This document shows, piece by piece, positions 1-13,357 of a DNA stretch of 64,000 nucleotides. Location: assembly GCA_025201805.1 (NCBI GenBank), contig MU619239.1, forward strand, positions 158,367 to 222,366. The letters are read 5' to 3'. The translations under genes were made by a program, and so were the position numbers. Position 1 is the first letter of the stretch. Each line of letters starts with the position of its first letter. The notes beneath the pieces are model-generated. The model saw nothing but the letters and a program-made list of their open reading frames with translations, did no database searches and was not told the DNA's origin. The stretch comes from Parasitella parasitica. Its lineage: Eukaryota; Mucoromycota; Mucoromycetes; Mucorales; Mucoraceae.

Positions 1-1644
1 AAAAAAAAAAAAAAAAAAAAAAAAGAAAAGAAAAGATGAAAAAATCAAGGAGAAATCGTACCTGCTGGATGTCATGAATAGGATTCGAGCTTCTTGTAAA
101 GCAGTGGCAATGAATCATTGGGAGTTTATCCGTCGCAAGGTTCCGCCCTTTGTAGATACCTTTGAAAGCATCTAAAGTAGCATGCGACATGAATTTTTTT
201 TTTTAAAAAAAAAAGGCATAATATGTTGATACCATCTAAAGATAAATACCTAAAAACTCGATTGCAGTTGCAGGTAAATTCATGATAAAATGATCAAATA
301 CATGGCCATTATTTGTTTCTAATGATAAATCATGCACTGCCTTTTTTATAAATGCACGTCCATCCAAATTGTACGTCTTGATATTTTGTTTGATCTACGA
401 TATGGATACTTGTGGCTCAATAACTCGAAGCGGCTGCTACTATCCAATATATGTACCTTGTTGAGTTGAATATTTCCACAAAGCGATTCGTAAGAAGCAG
501 GATTCAGGTCATTTGCATAAACAATGGCACCCTTTTTGACCGCAGGAATCGAGAATGGCCCTACGCCTGCCATTACATCACCTATCAATGCCGTGCATTC
601 AGTAAAATTGCAGGTTTGATTCAAGATGTGTATGCGCCCTTACAAATGTAATCACCCTTTTTGAAAATGTCAATCAGTCTACGGTGTTCTGCTTGCAACC
701 TTGAATTCCAGTACACTTTGGAAAAGTCGAATTGGAACTTGCAATCATTTTCTTTCTATAACATGTGAAACTTAATTGTCAATATCAGGCAGGATACACA
801 TTCTGAGCAAGAATATTTTTTTGATCTTTATACCAGTTCTGTGACCATATTGTCATCTCCTGCCAAGACTTCCATTTGAAAGTTTCTAAAAGTATTATCA
901 ATTTGATTTGTCTTGTTTACAACACTTTTAATTTTTTTGTTTTTCTGTATAATGATAATAGGGTAAGTTTAAAATACTACGTTCTACAATAGCGCACTTA
1001 CATCTAAAATCACTTGCGCGATAAAACTTTTAAAAGGCATGTTTTCCTGCTTTAAATTAACATGAGCTTAAAGTGGACATTAGCATACAGAATGCAGCAC
1101 TGACAGTATTATTCTGCATAAATACCAATGTGGCCTATGGTTGCAAATGAGGAAGGAGTTTCTGCATCTCCTTCTGGCATCACAGAATATAAAATCTGCT
1201 CAGTCGTCCAGTAGTCATAATCCACTTGAAACTCATAATTAAGAACATCACAAGTTTTGATAAGCTCAAGTTTATCTTGCGAAAATGACTTATTGACATC
1301 TGAATACAGCGTTAATATGCTATGTCATGATAAATGGCCAATATAAACCTTTGATATCTAATCTTAACAAGATCAGCTTGGTGTCTTTTTGTGTACCATC
1401 GGATACCACGCTGCGGATACGAGGCTGATTTAATAGTTCGCTATAGTATAGAGTTTTAAACACTGTGAATTATTACTATTTCTTAACAGAAAAAAAAAAT
1501 TTACTCTTCTAGCTGGGTCATCAATGGCTTTACCAGTTGGTTAGGTGCTCGAATAGCTAATGTAGTAAAGGTTTTTTTGAATGCATCCTTGTTCAGGACT
1601 CGCATGCCTCGGTTCTGAGGTGGGGTTAGGCTCGTATCATGCAT
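1..1644 (-). CDS. TRM5: tRNA (guanine37-N1)-methyltransferase Trm5, 3' end missing
   Basis: Trm5 makes m1G at position 37 of tRNAs, next to the anticodon, which prevents frameshifting. Nine exons can be joined in phase (about 1644-1505, 1440-1349, 1299-1126, 1066-1002, 944-834, 755-656, 581-457, 394-250, 171-62). They contain the family marks in order: an N-terminal PP..RGM..L..DAFKKT block, [37 protein letters not shown], the SAM-binding [20 protein letters not shown], the catalytic-site motif [11 protein letters not shown], and [10 protein letters not shown] donor follows position 62, so the last exon or exons lie outside the window. The start is the first in-frame ATG of exon 1 (1644); an upstream exon carrying a mitochondrial leader cannot be excluded. 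It diverges from the catalase gene. Confidence 0.9.
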
Positions 1645-2585
1645 TTTTGCGATGGAGAAAGGCAAATCTTCATGAATCGACAACCGTGACCCTCTTCTCT
1701 TTTTGAAGTGGTGGCTGATCTGTTTGCTGCAGGTACGGATAATTAACCAATAGGATGTTAACTATGCCGGAAATGTCGTTGCACACTGATTGTGGATAAA
1801 AATGCACAAGTTGGTTAACCAGACGGTGTATTATCCTACGTTTGTACCGACTATAAAACTCGACAGTTTGCTAGGCTGGATGTACAATAACTAAATCAGT
1901 TCAATTTATCTTGATCAAAAGGAAATATATACACAACATAGTACTACTAGTGACACAAATTTCACTTTCCAAATTTTCGCACGCAACCTTTACTATGGCA
2001 TAAGCAAAAATAGATCTGGTTCCAATATTATAGTTTTGCTCTTGGGACATGCCACCCCAGAAGGCTTCATGTATTTTGCAAAATTCAATTCATTCATTAT
2101 TTTCAGTCATAATTTAAATACAGAGTAAAGCGACTTTTTTCCTCTACATACCTCATTCGGCAGACGCAAACAAATGTGTGAAAAATACACGATGAGAGTT
2201 GAAGCAATTTTAAGAGCTTGGATAAAATCTGGGGTAAAATTCTTGAGCATATGAATGCCACTTTCAAAGTGATACAGTGACTAGTGCTGATTAAGCCTTT
2301 GCTTGCTGCTCTGATTGGAGATGCTGGCCGTCATGTATATTTGATCCATTGCTACAATCGAGTATAATTGAATGTTGATTGGCCTTGGGGCCCAACCTAT
2401 TTAATAAGCCGCGTGATTCTATGCTTCCCCATTTACACAAAAAGAGTAAGGTTGTAAGCGAATGGCCTATAAATTTGAAAAGCTTCCCACTTGCAATTCG
2501 GGTTTTTTTCTTCTTTTTTCTTCTTCTTTCTTCTTGCTTAACAAACACTTCTTTGCCCTTTCTCCCCCCTTCTCTTCTACTTAAC
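1645..2585. promoter_or_regulatory. Divergent intergenic region, TRM5 / catalase
   Basis: About 0.94 kb lies between two divergent genes. It holds no convincing coding region. The catalase side has a TATA-like element and a pyrimidine-rich tract of about 85 nt (2500-2585, dominated by ttctt and cttcttc repeats) running up to the ATG. Nothing recognisable was seen on the TRM5 side. Confidence 0.6.
2469..2475 (+). promoter_or_regulatory. TATA-box-like element of catalase
   Basis: The sequence CCTATAAAT lies about 110 nt upstream of the catalase ATG and just ahead of a long pyrimidine tract. This is a plausible core promoter; the transcription start is not known. Confidence 0.45.
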
Positions 2586-4483
<1,898 letters not shown>

Positions 4484-4934
4484 GTATCTTTTTTGTCAAC
4501 TTTATTATTTATTTCTAAAGATTCTACCTCTTTAAAAAAAAATTGCTTGATTTTTACAATTAATAAAAAAAAAAGCATTTGTTCAAATGTACAATAATTC
4601 ATAAAGCTACTTTTTGTTTTTTTTTTCTTCATTATACTGATATATAGTACACAATCTCAGTAAGCAAAAAAGAATATTGGTAAATGAAACGTGGTAAAAT
4701 GAGAAATGTATATACGGGATTTGATAAGCTGTTGCGTGTGCAATTGGATTGATGAGTGTTTATATAAAAGAGTAGAGCCATAGCACCAATTTAAAGTATT
4801 AAAAGCATACATAGTCTTTGCTTGAATGCTCATAGTATCTGCTTTGGCAATCTTTTTGGCAAGTGTACATGTAAATCTTTGGTTGCCCAACAACAATTTT
4901 AAAAGGCAATGCAATTGTAACATGCCAAATTTTA
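4484..4934. other. Convergent 3' intergenic, catalase / OYE
   Basis: About 450 nt of A/T-rich DNA separates two convergent stop codons. Open frames here have no family signature. Nothing else was seen besides the poly(A) signal. Confidence 0.6.
4562..4567 (+). terminator. Poly(A) signal AATAAA of catalase
   Basis: AATAAA lies about 80 nt after the catalase stop codon, in an A/T-rich stretch. This is a likely 3'-end signal. Confidence 0.45.
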
Positions 4935-6102
4935 TTAAAGTTTGCTATTCTTTTCATCGTAGAAAGGGTAATCTGTATACCCAATAGCATCGTGAGTGTA
5001 AAAGGTCTTTCTATTATAATTGTTGAGATTATACTCATTCTTAATCCTCTCTGGGAGATCAGGGTTTGCGATAAATGCACGACCAAAAGCGATCAGATTA
5101 CCGGTTTTTTCAGCAAGCTCAACAGAATGTTTGATTGCAGTAGAGAAACCACCTGCTGTGATAAATGGCCCCTCCCAGAGCTGACGATAATGGTCAAGTG
5201 TATCCACCGTGTTCACTTTGCCGTCAACAGCAAAGTCAGAGCGTGCTTCAATAAAATGGAGATAGGCCAGGCTGGGATGATTCTTTTGAAGTTGCGTGGT
5301 CAAATAGCCCCAGGTTTTAACAGGATCCTCATCTTTCATGCCCTGAACAGATCCGTTGGGAGAGAATCGAATTGCAGTACGATCGGCGCCAATGGCAGCA
5401 ACAATACTATCAACAATCTCCAATGTCAGACGGCCACGGTTTTCAGTTGACCCTCCGTATTCATCAGTTCTCTTATTTGTACTAGAGTTGACGAATTGGT
5501 CCAACAGGTAGCCGTTGGCGTTATGGATTTCGATGCCATCGAACCCAGCCTCGATAGCATTGAGGGCGGCTTGACGATACGTTTGAACCAGCTCTTTTAC
5601 CTCCAGGGTCTCAAGAGGGCGGGGTGTTTCATATGGTTTTCCATTGGGCTTTGTTCCTGGAATAGGTATAGCAGATGCAGAGACGATGGACTCCCTGTTA
5701 GGGTTCAAATTAGACGAACCGGCTCTGCCTAGATGCCATAATTGCAAAAAGATAACTGCTCCCTTTTCGTGAACAGCAGTTGTTACCTTCTTCCAGGCAT
5801 CTATTTGCTCTTGGTTGTAGATGCCCGGTGCTTGACGATAACCACCAGCAAGTCTGCTAATGAATGTTGCTTCCGTAATCAATAATCCTCCAGGGGTAGC
5901 TCTTTGCGAATAGTAATCAACCAGTAAATCAGTCGGCACTGCTTGTTCTAAAGTAGCTCGAAACCTTTTATCAGAAGAGTTAGATAGGTCATCATGGATA
6001 CTGATTGAAAACATGTACAATATACCTCGTCAAAGGCGCCAAAACAATACGGTGCTGGAGCTGATGTCGACCAATTTTGATGGGTTCAAAGGCTTTTGTC
6101 AT
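4935..6102 (-). CDS. Old Yellow Enzyme family NAD(P)H:flavin oxidoreductase with PTS1
   Basis: This is an FMN-dependent ene-reductase of the OYE/12-oxophytodienoate reductase family, which reduces activated C=C bonds and detoxifies electrophiles. Two exons (6102-6026 and 5964-4935) give 368 aa. Exon 1 encodes the first strand (FEPIKIG..LQHRIVLAPLTR). Exon 2 carries ITEATFIS, the substrate-binding His/Asn pair in IEIHNANGYLLDQF, and the C-terminal phosphate-binding segment LIAFGRAFIANPDLPERI. The protein ends in NSKL, so the last three residues are a canonical SKL peroxisomal signal. That is uncommon among yeast OYEs but comparable in principle to plant peroxisomal OPR3. It converges with catalase. 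Confidence 0.93.
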
Positions 6103-6629
6103 TTGATTTGTATGTGTCAGTGATGGAAAAAAAGAAAAAAAAAAAAAAGAAGAGAAACACAAAGAGGTACGTAAAACTTTGATCTTGAAAAAGCATAATT
6201 CTTAATTGCGCTTACTAACGACGAATTGTTCAGACCATAGGTGTGGGGGCTTGAAAATGTTTATTGTAAGATTCGTTTCAAATTGTGCGCAGATCCCAAA
6301 AATGCAATGAACAAGCAAATATACAACGTAATAGTGTTTGTAAAGATAGCCATACCTTATCATATACAGACTGCTGTTAGTTTCTCAAATGGGCCTTAAT
6401 AGATTATACTAAGCTCTTTGTCCGGTTTTGCAAATCTGAATTTCGAAATAAATCATCAGTTTTGATTTGAGGATCAAACAAGCTCGATTTCCATTTCAAT
6501 TGATTAGTTGATGTGCAATTATCAAATGGATATGATGAAAAAAAAATTTTTTTTTTATCGATGCATTTTGACAAGCTTAAAGGAAATGAAGAGTGGATTG
6601 TTTGGAATCTTTAACACACACGAACTCAG

Positions 6630-8045
6630 CTACAAAATAGCTATTGATTGGTTTCTGCTTTGCCTCGAATAGCGAGAAAATTGGGAATCACATCATTTTC
6701 ATTGCACCCTTTTGGATGACCTGATTTGGCCCTGTAATCTTAGGCTGTTTGATTTTTGGCAGATGTAATAAAGCTAAAGTTGTGAAAAAAAATAATAATA
6801 TTGATGTGTAGGTATTGATGCCATGAATTGGATGATTTATCTTGAAGTTTTGGATCTGCTCAAAATTTAAAGTGATTTAGCTGAAAAACCATCAAAAAAT
6901 CTGTAAACAAAGTTTGTTGCAAATTTATAGTGTGAAGAAGTCATTTTTTGGAATTATAACCTACATGGTTCAATGCAGAGTTTACAATTCATCATAAATT
7001 ATTTAGCACGCATATCCTATATTCCTATTACTTTCCCATGACATTTGGCAAAAAAGCATTTTAGGATCAAATGGAAACATACTGCTGAGATTGAATCTGC
7101 TGCCTCTTCATAATCACTGTAAATGAGTGTACCACCTATTTTCAATTGAGGAGCAAAAGCATGATCCTAATAGTAATTTGGGTATATCTTTATATGAATC
7201 TATAGCTGAGACACAGCATAATATGGTCACAACAAATTATTTTTAAATATCTTTATTTTTGGGTGAAATAAATACTATCAAATCTAAAACATACTTCTTC
7301 TCCCTGCTTAAGGGTCTAATATGCAATCTCTAGTATCTTTGCAAAGTATTAAGCGATAGAGACACAAATTTCAGCCAAAATGTTGCTTTTTTGCACCATT
7401 CTACAACATGTCCAAGTCTCATGTACCTCTGACCATTTCTCAGAATTTTTCTATGTTGGGACCCCAAACCTCATATTCGATTTTCAGTTTTCAACTTTGG
7501 GTCAACCTTCAGGGTCATTTTTAGCTACGGATTTGGGGTTCAAGCCAAGTATACATCCAAGTACTGGTTTAATAACTGTACCTTACTACGTTTTCTGATT
7601 CTCGATATCTTTCTTTGCTGTCGAGATATTACCAAAATCAGATTTTGCAGATTTGGCAGATTTTTCAGCACATGCTCCTATAACAAGTACCATATTTTGC
7701 AATTAAAGCATGTTTAAGTTTTTAAGTAAAGAAATAGAGCACATTTTGGTACACCTGCTGGTATTAAAAATGTCATACCTATACTTGAATTCGGCATGCT
7801 TGACCCGATTGTGTCTTTTTACGTTAAACTTTGACTCCCTGTTTCTCCACAAACCACCAAGACACTTTGGCTTGAGTCATTATTAAAATCTGCTTGAAAC
7901 TTAATTTCCTACTAGCTGCATTAATTTTAGATAGATATGTAGAAAAAAATATTTTTCATGTTTTTAGCAGAGGCTGGATTTATTTTCATAACTTTGAAAG
8001 CAAAAACTGCTATTTAAAGTTGCTTATTATAGCAATGCATAGATG
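6630..8045 (+). repeat. Dispersed repeat family, unit A
   Basis: The segment from about 6630 to 8045 is repeated immediately downstream. Shared blocks in the same order include GCTACAAAATAGCTA at the left edge, TTTGATTTTTGGCAGA..TAATAAAGCTA (about 6750), TTCAATTGAGGAGCAAAAG (about 7141), a CTGCTTAAGGGTCTAATATGCAATC block (about 7305), and AACTTTGGGTC..CCTTCAGGGTC followed by ATTTGGGGT (about 7493-7540). Copies differ by many substitutions and small indels, so they are old. No reading frame stays open across both copies, so coding capacity is not supported. Confidence 0.75.
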
Positions 8046-9390
8046 GAGCTACAAAATAGCTACAAAATGGTTTTTGTTTCATAAAAAAAGAATGATATAA
8101 TGGAGAAAAAGGGAATTAGGTTAATACCCTTTTGAAGGTTCCATTTTGTCTGCATAAACCTAAGGACGAAAAATCGTAAAATCAATTGGGTCTCGACAAG
8201 ATTTTGATTTTTGGCAGAAATAATAAAGCTACAGTGGCGAACAAAATATTGATGTGTAGCTATTAACATAATAGTTTGTTTGGTCAAGTTTATAGAGCTG
8301 GATGTGCTCAAAATATGGTTGCTTTCACTCAAAAACTATCAAAAAGGGCATTTTTTGAATATTTAAAAATTGGTAATAAGAAAATATGTTTACATAGCCT
8401 TTTTATTTACATGGTTGACTTCAGAATTTATTTATTGTTAGAAAACACTTATTTATCATATCCAATATACCTATTACTTCCTTGAGATATGTAGCAATGA
8501 ACTATGCGAAAAAAGCTCGAATCTGGTTTCGGCCAAATGGAAACGGACTGCTGAGATTGAATTTACAACCTATTTTGTTCTGTAATTTAGTGCACCGCCT
8601 ATGTTCAATTGAGAAGCAAAGCATAATTGTAATAAGTAACTTAAGTATGTCTCAATATGAATCAAAAGCTCAGAAACAGTATAATACGATCTCAAAAATA
8701 ATTTTTATTGACCTTCATTTATGATTAAAATGAATGCTACCAAATCTGAAATACTATCCTTTTTCCCGCCTAAAGGCATAATCTGCAATCTTTAATATCT
8801 TTACAAACTATTAAGCAATGGAGACGCCTTTCTTAGTCAAACTCCAACTATTTTGCTTTACTCTACAACATTTTTAAGCCTCATAAATCTTTGGCCATTT
8901 TTCAGATTTTGGTATGTTTGGATCCCAAATCTCATATTCAATTTTCAATTTTCAGTTTTCAACTTTGGGCCAGCCTTCAGGGTCATTTTTAGGTACGGAT
9001 TTGGGGTCTAAACTAAGAATACAGGCTAATACTAGTATAATAACTGTACCTCACTACTTTTGCTGGTTTTATAAAATATGATGTTCTATAAGAAGTATCA
9101 GAATTTGCAAGTAAATCGTGTGCAAGTCTCTAAGCAAACATGCAGAGCACGTTTTGGCACATCTATTTGAATAAAATATGCTTTGATATAGCCTGAATTC
9201 GACAATTTTGAGGCAATTTAGGGTTTTTACAGTAAACTTTATTGTATAATCATTAAAACACTTTGACTTGAGTAATTTTCTTTTGTATGCTTATGGCAGA
9301 GATTTGATGTTTCTTTATGAATTATCGAGGCAATAAAGGATATTTAAAGATACACACATTTTTGAATTCTCGCCTTTTTGGTTAGCCTCT
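8046..9390 (+). repeat. Dispersed repeat family, unit B (tandem with A)
   Basis: This is the second head-to-tail copy, offset by about 1.42-1.47 kb from unit A, and shares the same ordered blocks. The best conserved part is about 8820-9050, including CCTTCAGGGTCATTTTTAG and ATTTGGGGTC. The right edge fades near 9390 after a GGCAGAGATTTGATGTTTC block, matched by AGCAGAGGCTGGATTTA at the end of unit A. Confidence 0.75.
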
Positions 9391-10547
9391 CGTATGTGTA
9401 ATAGTTTAAGCTTAAATATTTTTCCTATACCTCATAATATGCAATTCCTTTATTAGAGATCTGATTCGTATACAAAGACTTTATTGAAACGCCTTCTTTG
9501 TTTTACGCTCATTGCGCATTAATTCGCTTCGTTCAATCTGCCATCATACCTTCGTAAATTCGAAACCGCAACATCAACAGAAGCAAAATTGCATAAACCA
9601 CTTCAACCTGTCTTTATAATAAATACATACGTCGGCGCATCTCTCTTTATTTGGTAATAAAATGAATACCTGTTCACGGTGGGCTATTGCTTCTGATATG
9701 GTGACAGCGAGATAATGCTAATGATCCGCCACGCAGTAAAGACATTTTGTGAATGGCCAACCATGATGTTTGGCCAGTGATATCATTTTTATTGGTTGGT
9801 CTCGCCCAACGCTAATACAACCCTTACAACCCTTCTTTTTTTTTTTATAAGTATAGTATTAGTTGATTAGAATACGGCACTCAGTTTGGAAGCACCTTGA
9901 TTTTCTCACTGCAGTGTTACATCGAAAATCCCAGAAATCTAGGGACAGTCGTTCAATTCGTTCATCCTTTTATTTAAATAAAGCTGACATCTCCTAAAAT
10001 ATACTTGTGCCATGCACAGCTAAACTGCACAGAAAAACTCATTCAAGATAGTGTAAAGTTTGTCTAGTGTCTTTAGCAATGAATTCGAAATTGATGCACA
10101 ATGTTTTGATTGGTCTAATGGCGATGCTACTGGTTGATGTTTTGAGCTTGTGGTTTATACAAAACACATAGCACAAAGCAGTATGTATTATGCATGCAAA
10201 AGTGCATTAGCTTTAATGGAAAAAAGAAAGAAACAAAAGTAAATCTCTTTTGATCATTAGACGAGATCGTGTATTATACGGTACAGCATGCATTAAAAGC
10301 GCATTGAAGGCCCGTACCGAGAAAAATCGCAGGTGCGGTAGTTGGAAATTGATGCTTTTCATTGTAGGCTTTCGAAACCAACTGAAAAGGAAAAGCAAAA
10401 ATATCCCTCTATTTACGGGTTTGTCTTTGCAATATAATATACACTTTCTTTTTCTCTTTTTCTTTTTTCTTTTCTTCTTGTTTCAGCCGCAACACAGCAA
10501 CGGGTTAATCCACAGAAGACTTTCTGCCAATACACCACTTCTATAGA

Positions 10548-13080
10548 ATGGAGGGCGAGACATCGATACAAAAAGCAACACATTCCGCCTTCAAGCATCT
10601 TGGATTATCAGACACAGTCAAAAGTCAAAGTCAAGGGTCTTTATTCGATGGCAGCAGCAGCAGCAACAATTCACCCAGGAATGGCTTCCTCGAAGCAGAC
10701 ATGAGCGACTCTGTGTTTGACTATCCACTGCGAAAGCAATGCTCTACATCCATTCTACAGTCTTCCGGCCATTCTCTGGGAGCCTCTGCGTCGTATCCCA
10801 ACTTAATTGTGAAGGACGATCTGCGGATTCTTCATCGCACACCAACTCCTCCATTCTCTTCATCGCCACCTCCCTCCACCGCTGCTGGGCAAGATATTAC
10901 CGATAATGGATCAGAGGACAAATTTCTCACTATGGATCCCTTGGATTTAGCCAATTTTAGAAAGTGGATTGTTGGATTTTGTATTGTGAATTTTGATTTG
11001 GAGATTGGTCAAGGTATTTATAGCGAAAACCCCTTTTAATTACTTTCCAAAACTAAAAATGCTCCTTAGCTTTGGACTATGCTTATCCTCCAATGGATTT
11101 GACTATTACGGAACAAAAGAATATGTAAAGTATTTCATTATGGCGATTTGTCTGTGTTTGTTTGGAGCTAACCTGACTCCGTTCAGATGCTTTACTGCAT
11201 TTCCAGATTCAAACGTGTTTGAAGTGGGAGATCAAATATTTAATATACGTGTCAGAGCTAGCACATCTAAATTCGCCGCATCAGGTAAAAATTCCTAAAG
11301 GGAGGGGGGGGGGGGGGGGGGCCACTTCCGTTATTTTACTCATTCATAGCATAGGCCCTACTGCTGATGCTGGATTTTTGTACGGCTATGTGTTTTTTAG
11401 ACAGAAAAAAGACCCAACCATCAGACGAGGGTATTTCCAAGCAAGTGTTTTCGGCGTACAATGAAAAAAAGCGCTGTGGGTCTAACCAAACTTTTTTTCG
11501 CTTTCAACCAGAAATCATTGGTTTTACTATCGCAACACCCATTCGTCGGATTGTTCTCCAGAGTCGTTTCAATTTTAGGCCCGGCTTACTTTGACGCTGG
11601 ACAGCCAATGTTGGAAGCAGCATGCATGAATATAGCGCAGTGGTAAATTTAGACGTGGATGAGCGATGACAAAAGGGATTAAAAATGTGTTTCAGGAAAT
11701 CGCCTCATGAGGGCAAAGTCATTGATTTGCCATTTCTCGGTCGGCTATTGCAAGTGGAACTACCTACACCGTTTAAACCTCAACTATTAGAAACAACGCC
11801 TTTTGATATGAATAAATTACAACCGGATGTGCAGGTAAGTCGAGCAAAGATAGCAGGCTAGATCAATCACTGATACAACTCCAAAAAAAAAAAGATCATG
11901 GCTTCACTACCAGTTGGAGGCTTATACCATCATTTTAGAGACATCCTAAAGGATTTATGGCTGCTATGGGAACTGATGCTTTTGGCAGAGCCAATTGTCA
12001 TCATTGCGCCTGACCCAGGTGTTTGCAGCGAAGCAGTTATTTCGCTCGTTGATATTATCAATCCTGTGAGTGTAATTGCATAAAAGACGTTATGATGGTT
12101 TCATTAATATGCCTTTTTGCCCCAGATACCATACTGCGGTGACTATAGACCCTATTTTACTATTCAAGATTCTGATTTCAAAAGTTTTGTTACAAAGAAC
12201 AAGGTAAAGCGACGATTTTGTGCATTGAAATAACAACTGAATTTTTTGTATAGCCATTATCCAGTTTGGTTTTAGGTGTAACTAACCCGTTTTTCAATAC
12301 CGCTGTTCAGCATTGGCCCAACATTGTTAGAGTTGGCAAACAACAGCTAAGGTGAGAATGAATATTTTGCATCAATTGGCAACATCTAATTGAATCGTAA
12401 TTGGTAGAAAACCCGATGGTACGCTTATTCCTAGTCATATGCAACATATGCATTCTGGAAAATCCAAGCCTGGACTTGGCAATAAATCAAATGTGTTGTT
12501 CAATTTCGTACAGGTAAAAATTTGGGTTATGTAATACGTCATTTTCATTGTTTTGGCATTCTAACTTGTGATATAAGGGAGTTACATCCAAAAGGAAATC
12601 TGTTATATCCAGAGACCGAGAGCTGGTCAAGATGCTTACTGAGGCATCAGTCAGAGGATATCCGCCTGATTGGGTTTTGAATAACATTTTACGACGGCAT
12701 TTTGTGGATTTGACAGAGAAGTTCCTTGTGCCATTAAATCGATATTTTAGTACATTAATTCCAGTCAATAAGTAAGTTTTTTTTTTTTTTTTTTTTTCTT
12801 TGTCTTGCTCTCAACAAACAAACTCATCACGTTCTGTTAAAGATCCGCTAATGGAGAAGCGCTCAGATTAAGGCCATTCCAGACCGACCAGTTCATGAAG
12901 TCTTTGAAAGAACATGGACCACAGCTTCCCTTCAAATCCACTTTCAAAACTCGAACATCTACGACAGACCCCACCAAAGAACTATACTCCCAGTTTTTGA
13001 AATGCGGCAACTTTGCAACTTGGTTACAGCAACGTACTATCAGAGCCGAAGCGGAAATGAACGGAAAACAGATGCTGTAG
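10548..13080 (+). CDS. DENND6: DENND6-type DENN-domain Rab guanine-nucleotide exchange factor
   Basis: DENND6 proteins are exchange factors for Rab GTPases (Rab14 in animals) acting in endosomal recycling. Twelve exons (10548-11013, 11070-11124, 11187-11284, 11355-11440, 11512-11642, 11696-11834, 11895-12065, 12126-12203, 12254-12351, 12408-12513, 12578-12771, 12843-13080) give 619 aa. After a low-complexity N-terminus of about 125 residues the family landmarks follow: [88 protein letters not shown], and a C-terminal DENN part with [16 protein letters not shown] and [11 protein letters not shown]. The intron after RGYFQ needs a GC donor (GCAAGT) to stay in phase. The third intron contains an 18-G run. 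Confidence 0.93.
11304..11321 (+). repeat. G18 homopolymer inside a DENND6 intron
   Basis: Eighteen consecutive G residues, preceded by GGGA, lie in the intron between 11285 and 11354 and occupy about a quarter of it. The run can in principle form a G-quadruplex on the coding strand and in the pre-mRNA. Confidence 0.9.
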
Positions 13081-13153
13081 TTTTGGGTTTCTTGTGTATT
13101 TAATTGTAATTTCCTACATTTAATGTAAATATTTGCTTTTAGTTTATTAATTC

Positions 13154-13159
13154 AATAAA
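13154..13159 (+). terminator. Poly(A) signal AATAAA of DENND6
   Basis: AATAAA lies about 75 nt beyond the DENND6 stop codon, inside the short intergenic gap before the next gene. Confidence 0.5.
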
Positions 13160-13357
13160 AATTCCTCCCGCTATCTTGCACTTGGTAGAGACAAGCTTTG
13201 TCGTTTTGCGGAGGAGGCACAAAAAGAACGTGTTTGGTCCTCTGCTGGCTGCCTTTATTTGGCAGGTTTCCATCATGAATAAAAATAACTCTGCTTCCTC
13301 TCCTCTTTTTTTCCTCTTTTCTTTTTTCTTTTTGAATATCGTCTTAGTACATCCATC

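Larger units (their letters stand above)
6103..10547. other. Gene-poor 4.4 kb region with tandem repeat units
   Basis: No intact gene was recognised. The central 2.8 kb (about 6630-9390) consists of two diverged head-to-tail copies of one repeat, listed separately. The flanks are A/T-rich. An imperfect inverted repeat (TGGCCAA at 9754 and TTGGCCA at 9770) and an ATTGG (CCAAT) element near 9800 lie upstream of DENND6. A CTTTTTC-type pyrimidine tract (about 10440-10490) precedes its ATG. Confidence 0.6.

Noticed and set aside
7380-7598. Open frame within repeat unit A
   Set aside because: The matching position in unit B is interrupted and shifted, so the frame is not preserved.
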